A stretch of 39,002 bases of DNA, taken from positions 1 to 39,002 of the forward strand of contig JACRDC010000001.1 in assembly GCA_016218705.1 (NCBI GenBank), written 5' to 3'. Position numbers and translations under genes: made by a program. Below the pieces are notes generated by a model that saw only the letters and a program-made list of their open reading frames with translations, had not been told where the DNA came from and searched no databases. Numbering within the stretch: the first letter of the stretch is position 1; each line of letters opens with the position of its first letter. This DNA is from Desulfarculus sp. (GTDB lineage Bacteria; Desulfobacterota; Desulfarculia; Desulfarculales; Desulfarculaceae). Positions 31,737 through 39,002 of the stretch are shown here, piece after piece.

Positions 31737-32505
31737 CGTCTTCTTCCTCGCCCAGGTAGGCCGCGATAACCGTAGGGTCCTGCTGTATCTGCCGCGGGGT
31801 GCCTTCGGCGATCTTCTGGCCGAAGTTCAGGACCACGATTTCGTCGGATATGCCCATCACCAGCGGCATGTCGTGCTCCACCAGGAGCACCGTCACCCCC
31901 CGACCCAGTATGGCCCGGATCAGGCGGGACAGCTCTTGGGTCTCCTGTTCGTTGAGCCCGCCGGCCGGTTCGTCCAGGCAGATCAGCCCCGGCTCGGTGG
32001 CCAGACCGCGGGCAATCTCCAGGACCTTCTGGTCGCCCAGGGGCAGGCTGGCCGCCGGCTCGCCGGCGTGCTCGGCCAAGCCCACGAACTCCAGCAGCTC
32101 CATGGCCTTGTCGGTTATGGCCTTCTCGGTGCGCCGCACGCTGGGCAGGCGCAGGCCCGCCGCCAACAGGCTGCCCCGGCTGCGGCAGTGCTGGCCCACC
32201 ATGACGTTCTCCAGCACCGACATATCTCCGAACAACTCCACCGTCTGAAAGGTGCGCGAGATGCCCAGGGAGGCGATGCGGTGGGGCGCCAGACCATGCA
32301 GGGACTGGCCGCGGAAATTAATGCTGCCTTCGGTGGGAGGGAAGATGCCGGTGATGAGGTTGAACATGGTGGTCTTGCCCGCGCCGTTGGGACCGATCAC
32401 CGACTTGACCACCCCGGCTTGCACGCCGAATTCGACCTCGGTCAGGGCCATCAGCCCGCCGAAGCGCTTGGTGAGGCCTTTCACCTCCAGGATCATCTGG
32501 CTCAT
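31729..32505 (-). CDS. livG: Branched-chain amino acid ABC transporter ATPase LivG
   Basis: A 258-residue ATPase partner of LivF. Walker A GPNGAGKTTMFNLI and Walker B GLICLDEPAGGLN are normal. The signature is LPLGDQKVLEIARGL, a LivG-type variation on LSYGQQ. The ATG at 32505 overlaps the livM stop (ATGA) and has GGGAAGG upstream; longer open sequence upstream belongs to livM. As usual for the family it has the longer H-loop region (VLLVEHDMPLVMGISD). Confidence 0.95.
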   Translation of the reverse strand: MSQMILEVKGLTKRFGGLMALTEVEFGVQAGVVKSVIGPNGAGKTTMFNLITGIFPPTEGSINFRGQSLHGLAPHRIASLGISRTFQTVELFGDMSVLENVMVGQHCRSRGSLLAAGLRLPSVRRTEKAITDKAMELLEFVGLAEHAGEPAASLPLGDQKVLEIARGLATEPGLICLDEPAGGLNEQETQELSRLIRAILGRGVTVLLVEHDMPLVMGISDEIVVLNFGQKIAEGTPRQIQQDPTVIAAYLGEEEDDA

Positions 32506-33476
32506 GAAGCCTTCCCCGGCTGCCCGCGGCCAGCCCAGCCCTTGATCTTCTCCGGCAAACCGGCCAGGCCGTCGGGTAGGAAGATGACGATAATGAGCAG
32601 GACCGCGCCGTAGATGAGCACCTCCCATTCCTGGAAGGCGTGCAGCCAGACATTGCTCAGGAAAGTGATGAGCACCGCCCCCAGTATGGCCCCCCACAGG
32701 GAATGGGTGCCGCCCATGACGATCATGATGATCAGCTTGACCGAGAAGAAGAGGTTGCAGGTGGAGGGGTTGATGAAGTTTATGTAATGCACGTACAGAC
32801 TGCCGGCCAGCGAGGCCAGGACGGCCGAGAGGACGAACGCCTGGACCTTGTGGGAGCTGATGTTGATGCCCATGGCCATGGCCGCCACCTCCGAGCCGTG
32901 AACGGCGCGGAAGGCGCGGCCGATGCGGGACTCCAGCAGGTTGGCGCAGAACCAGAAGACCAGGAGCACCACCGTCCAGACAAAGTAAAAGTAGCTCATG
33001 GTGGTGTTGAGCTTGAGCCCAAAGAGGGACAGGCCGGGTATGCGGCTCAGGCCGTCGGGGCCGCCGGTGATATCAACTTCCTCGTTGAAGATGATGAAGA
33101 CGATGATCCCGAAGGCCAGGGTGGCCATGGCCAGGTAATGGCCCTTGAGCTTGAGGGTGGGCACGCCTATGGCCAAGGCCACCAGCAGGGACAAGAGCGC
33201 GCCCAAGATCAGGCACAGCCAGGGGTCCAGGTTGTAGGTGGCCGTGCCCACCGCCGAGGCATAGGCCCCGATGCCGAAGAAGGCGGCGTGGCCCAGGGAT
33301 ATCTGGCCGGCGAACCCCACCAGCACGCTCAAGCCCATGGTGATTAGGGAGTAGATCCCCGCGTAGATCATCACCTCGGGGTAGGAACCCAGGCCGGGCA
33401 CCACCTTGGCCAGCCAGGGGAAGGCCGCCAGACCGGCGGCCAGGATCAACAGACCCTTGCGCGATATTTTTTTCAT
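32502..33476 (-). CDS. livM: Branched-chain amino acid ABC transporter permease LivM
   Basis: A 324-residue integral membrane protein with about nine hydrophobic helices. Family markers are ISLGHAAFFGIGAYASAV and FRAVHGSEVAAMAMGINISSHKVQ, which matches the EAA-like cytoplasmic loop that docks on LivG/LivF. It begins 6 bases after the livH stop region and overlaps livG by 4 bases. Confidence 0.94.
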   Translation of the reverse strand: MKKISRKGLLILAAGLAAFPWLAKVVPGLGSYPEVMIYAGIYSLITMGLSVLVGFAGQISLGHAAFFGIGAYASAVGTATYNLDPWLCLILGALLSLLVALAIGVPTLKLKGHYLAMATLAFGIIVFIIFNEEVDITGGPDGLSRIPGLSLFGLKLNTTMSYFYFVWTVVLLVFWFCANLLESRIGRAFRAVHGSEVAAMAMGINISSHKVQAFVLSAVLASLAGSLYVHYINFINPSTCNLFFSVKLIIMIVMGGTHSLWGAILGAVLITFLSNVWLHAFQEWEVLIYGAVLLIIVIFLPDGLAGLPEKIKGWAGRGQPGKAS

Positions 33477-33482
33477 CGGTAT

Positions 33483-34385
33483 TTAAAAGCGCTTCATTTT
33501 GGCCACAGCACCGCTGCGGAGCAAGCCGCTGGGCTTGATGAACAGCACCAGCAGCAGGAATACCAGGGCGAAGACGTCCTTGTAGGCCGAGGAAACCAGG
33601 CCGGCGCCGAAGGATTCGATGCCGCCCAACAGCAGCCCGCCCAGCACCGCCCCGGGAAAGCTGCCCAGTCCACCCAGAATCAAGGCCCCGAAGCCCTTCA
33701 CCGCCAGCATGGCCCCCCGGTCGTAATCCATGAGGGAGAGAGGGGTGATGACGATGCCGGCCAAGGCGCCGATGCCCGCGCTGAGGGCGAAGGAAAGCAG
33801 GACCATCCTACGCACGTTGATGCCCACCAGACGGGCGGCGCTGGGGTTGTCGGCGCAGGCGATCATGGCCTTGCCCACGATGGTATTGCCGAAAAAATGG
33901 GTCAGCACGGCCACCACCACCCCCAGGATGCCCATCACCCACAGGTTTTGCGGCTGGATGCTGGCCCCCAGGAACATGATGGGCACGCGCCCGCTGAAGG
34001 CGGCCACGTCATAGGGGTCCTTGCCCCAGAGGAGCATGGCCGCGCCCTTGAGCAGGATGGAGGCGGCGATGGTGGCCATGATAAGAGTCATGACCGTGGG
34101 CTGGCGCACCGGGCGGATGGCCAGCCGGTCCAGCATCACTCCGATGCCGGTCACCGCCAGCATGGCCAAGGGCAGAACCAGGAAAAAGGGCACCCCCAGC
34201 CAGTGGCAGAGCGTGGCCATGATAAGCCCGCCCAACATGACGAACTCACCCTGGGCGAAGTTGATGATCTCGGTGACGTTATAAATGATGTTGAAGCCGA
34301 TGGCCACCATGGCGTAGATGCTGCCGATGGTCAGGCCGGCGATCAGGTACTGCACCAACTGGGTGGCCAGGGTGTATTGCTCCAT
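33483..34385 (-). CDS. livH: Branched-chain amino acid ABC transporter permease LivH
   Basis: A 300-residue membrane permease with about eight helices. Markers are GLTIGSIYAMVAIGFNIIYN, INFAQGEFVMLGG and MIACADNPSAARLVGIN. The ATG at 34385 is preceded by GAGGTGGG. It follows the livK hairpin at 34411-34446, so its expression is likely lower than that of livK. Confidence 0.94.
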   Translation of the reverse strand: MEQYTLATQLVQYLIAGLTIGSIYAMVAIGFNIIYNVTEIINFAQGEFVMLGGLIMATLCHWLGVPFFLVLPLAMLAVTGIGVMLDRLAIRPVRQPTVMTLIMATIAASILLKGAAMLLWGKDPYDVAAFSGRVPIMFLGASIQPQNLWVMGILGVVVAVLTHFFGNTIVGKAMIACADNPSAARLVGINVRRMVLLSFALSAGIGALAGIVITPLSLMDYDRGAMLAVKGFGALILGGLGSFPGAVLGGLLLGGIESFGAGLVSSAYKDVFALVFLLLVLFIKPSGLLRSGAVAKMKRF

Positions 34386-34410
34386 GCGTGCCCACCTCGG
34401 TGTGAAAATC

Positions 34411-34446
34411 GCCGCCGTCCCCCTCCCGGCGGAGGGGGACGGCGGC
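34411..34446 (-). terminator. Attenuating hairpin between livK and livH
   Basis: A perfect 16-bp stem: GCCGCCGTCCCCCTCC (34411-34426) pairs with 34431-34446 around CGGC. On the minus strand it is followed by GATTTTC, a short T run. Its position between the binding-protein gene and the permease genes fits partial termination or mRNA protection that raises LivK over LivHMGF. Confidence 0.8.
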
Positions 34447-34457
34447 GGCGGGAGGTG

Positions 34458-35639
34458 TTAGTCGGCCATGGCCCAGTCGTTGCCCTTGACCACCACCATG
34501 CTGAAGGATTCGGGGGTCAAGCCGTTGTGGTCAGCGGGCGACATGTTGAACACGCCGTGCTGGCCCACGAAGTTCTTGGTCTGTTCCAGGGCGTCGCGAA
34601 TCTTGGAGCGGTCGGGACCAGCGGTCTTCAAGGCGTTGACGGCCAGCATCAGGCCATCCCAGCCATGCCCGCCGAAGGAGGAGAGGGGCTCGTTGAACTT
34701 GGCCTTGTACATCTTGGCGTATTCGCCGGTCACCGCCTTTTGGGGGTGATTGGCGGGCAGTATCTCGTCTATGTTGCAGGCGCCCAGGGGAACCAGGACG
34801 CCCTCGGCCGCGCCGGCCGCCAGTTGGATGTTGTTGCGGTTGCCAAAGCCGTGGCTCTGGTAGAAGGGGGTCTTGATGCCCAGGTCCTTGGCGTTGCGCA
34901 GCGCCACCACCTGCACCGGACCGATGGACCAGTTGATGATGGCCTGGGGGTTCAAGCCCTTGATCTTGGTGAGTTGGGCCGTGAGGTCGGTGTCCTTGGG
35001 GCCGTACTTCTCGTCAGCCACGATCTCGATGCCCGAGTCCTTGAGCCCGGCTATGCGCACCAGCTCTTGACGCCCGCTCTGGCCGAAGCCGTCGGTGGCG
35101 GTCATGATGGCGATCTTCTTGATGCCCTTCTTCTTCATGTGGGCGAAGATGGCCTCCACGGCCAGGGAATCGCTCTGGGGGGTCTTGAACACCCACTTGT
35201 AGGGCTTGCCGGTCTTTTCGTCCAAGACGATCTTGTAGCTGGCCGCGCAGGAGATGAGGGGAATCTCGTTGGCCTCGGCCAGGGGCACCACGGCCAGGGA
35301 CAGGCCGCTCAGGGAGGGTCCGATCACCGCCAGGACCTTGTCCTCGGTCATGAGCTTCTTGACCGCCAGGGCGCATTTGGTGGCGTCGCTCTCGTCGTCG
35401 TAGACGATCACCTTGAGGGGAACGCCGTTGATCCCCCCGGAGGAGTTGATCTTCTCAACCATCATCTCCACGGTCTTTTTCTCGGGATCGCCCAGCATGG
35501 AGCCGTTGCCGGTGACCGAGAACACGGCCCCCAGCTTGTAGGGCTCGGCGGCCAGCGCCAGCGAAGGCAGAACCCAGGACAAGGCCAAAAAGGTTAACAC
35601 GCACCCTAACCAAAGACGCCTCCCGGTCCTTCCCGTCAT
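34458..35639 (-). CDS. livK: Branched-chain-amino-acid-type substrate-binding protein LivK
   Basis: A 393-residue periplasmic binding protein. The signal peptide runs from the ATG at 35639 (RRLWLGCVLTFLALSW) to ALAAEP. The mature part is of the LivJ/K type: YKLGAVFSVTGNGSMLGDPE, VIVYDDESDATKCALAVKKL, AVIGPSLSGLSLAVVPLAEA. Ligand-binding Ser/Thr residues are plausible in GPSLSG. The start has AAGGAG just upstream. Ligand could be leucine/isoleucine/valine, or an aromatic or amide compound; sequence-based choice is not possible. It is the first gene of the operon. Confidence 0.93.
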   Translation of the reverse strand: MTGRTGRRLWLGCVLTFLALSWVLPSLALAAEPYKLGAVFSVTGNGSMLGDPEKKTVEMMVEKINSSGGINGVPLKVIVYDDESDATKCALAVKKLMTEDKVLAVIGPSLSGLSLAVVPLAEANEIPLISCAASYKIVLDEKTGKPYKWVFKTPQSDSLAVEAIFAHMKKKGIKKIAIMTATDGFGQSGRQELVRIAGLKDSGIEIVADEKYGPKDTDLTAQLTKIKGLNPQAIINWSIGPVQVVALRNAKDLGIKTPFYQSHGFGNRNNIQLAAGAAEGVLVPLGACNIDEILPANHPQKAVTGEYAKMYKAKFNEPLSSFGGHGWDGLMLAVNALKTAGPDRSKIRDALEQTKNFVGQHGVFNMSPADHNGLTPESFSMVVVKGNDWAMAD

Positions 35640-36011
35640 AGCTCTCTCCTTAAGTTTGTTACCGTTGAATAGCATTGGCAGCCAGCCTGGGAATAGCGGC
35701 ATGGGGTGGTGGCGCGGTGGAGCTTGGATGGGCAAGTCAGCTAACCGCAGCCTGGTGCCTGGGATTTCAGATCAGTTCGTGGAAACTACTATTCGATAAA
35801 GGCCTTCCTAACCATCCCTACAAATATCGCTGGTTGATCCACCCAGCCCAGAGTGGGGCATCAGCGAGGCTAGGAGCAGGGGCCGTGACCCTGTTTCTAT
35901 TGCCGAGCACCTCACGAGCATGCATTCCGTTTGCTGCTGAACATAGTAACTTTCTCAAGGCAAGTTGGTCAACTGCCCTGGTTGAAATAATGTCACCCAT
36001 TCAGACCGCGC
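35640..36011. other. Upstream region of livK; no supported gene
   Basis: About 370 bases between livK and the IS3 element, where the livK promoter must lie. I found no convincing -35/-10 or sigma-54 site. A 124-codon plus-strand frame (from about 35675) has no ribosome-binding site and no family features. Confidence 0.4.
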
Positions 36012-36061
36012 TGAACCGCCCCGGGATTGCCGGAGACTCCAAATCTTGAGAGGATGGGGTC

Positions 36062-37290
<1,229 letters not shown>

Positions 37291-37320
37291 AAGAGCCTCC
37301 GAGGAAACCGGGGCGGTTCA

Positions 37321-37872
37321 CAAGGCCTTCTTCTCCTGGTGCCGCAAGATGCACCGCATGACCTGCGACCCCACGGCGCCCATAGACCCCATGCCTTACA
37401 CCAAGAAGGGCCGGCGCCTGATACCTGTGCAGGATATCTGGCGAGTGATCCTGGCGGCCCCCCCATGCCGGAGCGGGCCTTGATCGGCGCCTGCTGGCAT
37501 ACCGGCGCCCGGCGGGGGGAGGTTTTGCGTTGGGCCTGGGCCGAGGATGTCAACTTCGAGGAGCGGTGGGTCAGGCTGGGCACCCACAAGTCCAGGGGCG
37601 GGTCCATTCGTCTATGAAAAGCTCTGGATGAACGAAGACTTTCACGACCTCCTATGGGCGGTCTGGAGGAAGCACCGCCAGCCCGTGAGCCCCCACGTAT
37701 TCCCACGTTACTACCAGCCCAACCAGCGGGGGCAGAACCTCATCGGCGAGCAAAGGGCGCAGCGTCTCTTGATGGGCTACACACGGCAGCTGGGCAAGGG
37801 CGAGAAGCGTTATCTTGGGCTCTGCGAGCAGGCGGGAGTGACGCCTTTCGGGTTTCACGATATCAGGCATTC
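37321..37872 (+). pseudogene. Tyrosine recombinase remnant, frameshifted and interrupted
   Basis: Three successive frames encode parts of one integrase: KAFFSWCRKMHRMTCDP (core-binding) ending at a stop near 37482; ALIGACWHTGARRGEVLRWA, with the box I Arg region TGARRGE, ending near 37617; then WAVWRKHRQPVSP to GFHDIRHS with the box II H-x2-R-H. The last frame runs directly into the 45-bp palindromic repeat after HDIRHS, so the GH/Tyr segment is lost. The start of the gene is missing at the right end of the IS3 element. Dead gene. Confidence 0.75.
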
Positions 37873-37917
37873 ATACCAAGTTGCGATCAAACTATTCGTT
37901 TGATCGCAACTTGGTAT
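37873..37917. repeat. Solo 45-bp terminal palindrome of the composite repeat
   Basis: ATACCAAGTTGCGATCAAAC, a TATTC loop and the exact complementary arm. It is identical in sequence to 1541-1585, the last 45 bases of full copy 1. It sits inside the integrase remnant immediately after the HDIRHS codons and supplies an early stop. Confidence 0.9.
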
Positions 37918-37927
37918 TAGCTCATCG

Positions 37928-38155
37928 TCACGAGCGAAGCAACTGGTTGAATTGCTCAATGGTTAGCCCAGCCTGGCGCAATATGGCACGCAAGGTGCCC
38001 CTATCCAGCTCAGGGTGGTCTGGCACGACGACCATGGTGGCCGGCTCTAGGCGACGCAGGACGACATGGCTTCCCCGCTGACGGCGTACCTCAAAACCGG
38101 CCTTGCCCAAAGCGGCAATGACCTCCCGACCGGATAGAACGGGAAGACCGGTCAT
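37928..38155 (-). CDS. hicA: HicA-type mRNA-interferase toxin
   Basis: A 75-residue YcfA/HicA-fold toxin. LSGREVIAALGKAGFEVRRQ leads to the catalytic His in GSHVVLRR, followed by MVVVPDHPELDRGTLRAI and LRQAGLTIEQFNQLL. HicA cleaves mRNA in a ribosome-independent way. It starts in ATGA overlap with hicB, so the pair is translated together with antitoxin first, an order found in many HicBA loci. Its position beside tRNA genes and broken recombinases fits a mobile-island cargo. Confidence 0.88.
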   Translation of the reverse strand: MTGLPVLSGREVIAALGKAGFEVRRQRGSHVVLRRLEPATMVVVPDHPELDRGTLRAILRQAGLTIEQFNQLLRS

Positions 38156-38358
38156 ACCGCCACCAAAAAGGCCTCGAACTTTTCCTGAGGAATTGGCCGC
38201 CCCTCGGTCTCTAGGTCCTCAAGATAGACTTGGATTGCCTCTTTGACGTTGACCAGGGCCTCCTCGCGGGTGCGCCCTTGGCTGAGACACCCGGGCAGAC
38301 TAGGACACTCGGCTACCCAATAGCCGTCTTCCCCTGGGTAAATCAAAACTTGCCGCAT
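38152..38358 (-). CDS. hicB: HicB-type antitoxin
   Basis: A 68-residue partial RNase H-fold protein. MRQVLIYPGEDGYWVAECPS and LPGCLSQGRTREEALVNVKE are the HicB hallmark, then VYLEDLETEGRPIPQE. The ATG at 38358 has GGAG 6 bases upstream, so the 19 in-frame residues further up are not needed. No DNA-binding C-terminal domain is present, as in many short HicB proteins. It neutralises the HicA toxin made from the overlapping downstream gene. Confidence 0.85.
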   Translation of the reverse strand: MRQVLIYPGEDGYWVAECPSLPGCLSQGRTREEALVNVKEAIQVYLEDLETEGRPIPQEKFEAFLVAV

Positions 38359-38600
38359 TACGGACTCCAATAAGTGGTCAGGGTATCCAATCGTCTTCGG
38401 GATGGTTGGCCCCACTCTCAGGGTATTATTTTACCTGCTTCGCGCCAAAGACTTGGTGGTTTTTCTGGTGGGTACCCAGGAGGTCTGAACCGCCCTGGAT
38501 AGCCTGGGCCGCAGGGGCGCAAAGGTCATCGAATTTAAGCGTAGCGGCGAGGGCGGAGAATTAGGGCGGCCGGACAAACCGTTTCCGCTAAAACGAAGAA

Positions 38601-38622
38601 GGGCTAGGCCGAAGCCTAACCC
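38601..38622 (-). terminator. Terminator after the tRNA pair
   Basis: On the minus strand GGGTTAGGC-TTCG-GCCTAGCCC (one G-U pair, TTCG loop), followed by TTCTTCGTTTT. It lies 13 bases after the tRNA-Glu CCA end. Confidence 0.78.
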
Positions 38623-38634
38623 CTTAAAATCAAT

Positions 38635-38712
<78 letters not shown>

Positions 38713-38728
38713 GCGATAGAGAGCTGAT

Positions 38729-38801
38729 TGGGCCGTGCGTGATTCGAACACGCGACTCTCTGCTTAAAAGGCAGATACTCTACCTACTGAGTTAACGGCC
38801 C
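38729..38801 (-). tRNA. tRNA-Lys (anticodon TTT)
   Basis: Acceptor stem GGGCCGT / ACGGCCC on the minus strand, anticodon stem TCTGC/GCAGA with loop CTTTTAA, T-loop GTTCGAATC, discriminator A. No CCA is encoded. It lies 16 bases upstream of tRNA-Glu and is presumably cotranscribed with it. Confidence 0.95.
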
Positions 38802-38934
38802 GCACGACGAATTCGGTTTCATACCACGGGGCCAGGGGGGTGTCAAGCAAAGGGCCGCCCGTGTGTTAGCAACGCAATAGTGTCCCCTTCAATTGCAAAG
38901 CTAAAATGTCCCCTTCATGGGAGACATAATTAGC

Positions 38935-39002
38935 ATGAGCCAATCGGAGAGGGGACGGCACCACGCCTTGCGGATGGTGCTTGAGGGCAGGATCAGCCTG
39001 AA
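38935..39002 (+). CDS. Start of an insertion-sequence transposase (runs past the window)
   Basis: ATG 38935 begins SQSERGRHHALRMVLEGRIS, which resembles the helix-turn-helix start of ISNCY-type transposases (typical SQ-x-E-RxR...G-IS). The two copies of TGTCCCCTTC at 38881 and 38908 probably belong to the left end of the element. Only 22 codons are visible, so the family assignment is tentative. Confidence 0.55.
   Translation, partial: MSQSERGRHHALRMVLEGRISL

Noticed and set aside
33897-35597. 566-codon plus-strand frame opposite livH and livK
   Set aside because: Shadow frame; the minus strand carries the recognised transporter genes in correct order.
38430-38600. Protein-like stretch with AKVIEFKRSGEGGE upstream of the tRNA terminator
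   Set aside because: An in-frame stop interrupts it and no start codon with a ribosome-binding site is present; too little to support a gene or a named remnant.

Overview
The window looks like chromosome from a motile, high-GC bacterium. My best guess is a Desulfobacterota / former Deltaproteobacteria member, from the dense GC-rich coding, the sigma-54-type flagellar promoters, a membrane protein with the Cys-pair tail common in that group, and the style of the liv operon. This placement is inference; no rRNA or other marker is present.

Positions 1-25,700 form a flagellin / flagellin-decoration region. It opens with the 3' part of a flagellin gene and ends with fliD and fliS. Between them lie a very large TPR protein with two glycosyltransferase domains, an alpha/beta hydrolase, a hisH-hisF-wbpG-like amidination trio, a NeuD-like acyltransferase, a convergent operon (radical SAM, DegT aminotransferase, AsnB-like amidotransferase, family 2 glycosyltransferase), and a WbpB-WbpD-type dehydrogenase/N-acetyltransferase fusion. 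Together these suggest synthesis of a 2,3-diacetamido-uronic-acid-type sugar, possibly amidinated (WbpG/HisH/HisF) and amidated (AsnB/WbpS-like), and its transfer to flagellin. A sugar isomerase-like protein, a one-pass membrane coiled-coil protein and a zinc alcohol dehydrogenase-like protein follow. A 68-residue protein that copies the C-terminal tail of flagellin lies just behind the flagellin gene. Three sequences of the form GGCACG-N4-TTG (upstream of this mini-protein, the TPR-glycosyltransferase and fliD) look like a shared sigma-54 regulon.

Positions 25,755-31,000 are more mixed: a MobA-like nucleotidyltransferase fused to an HD domain and a Cys-rich tail, a repeat copy, a lower-GC secreted DUF1573 protein, a UspA-type stress protein and a truncated tyrosine recombinase. 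Positions 31,023-35,639 hold a complete livKHMGF-type amino-acid ABC transporter on the minus strand, with a strong hairpin between livK and livH. It is followed by a scar region: an IS3-family element, a frameshifted and truncated tyrosine recombinase, a short palindromic element, a HicBA toxin-antitoxin pair, tRNA-Lys and tRNA-Glu genes, and the start of another transposase.

A previously unlabelled feature joins these regions: a ~203-bp, multi-hairpin repeat bounded by ATACCAA/TTGGTAT with two full copies (1384, 27623), one truncated inverted copy (14953) and one solo 45-bp terminal palindrome (37873). Paired changes in one internal stem between the two full copies argue that the folded structure is under selection, and three of the four copies sit inside or at the edge of broken genes.
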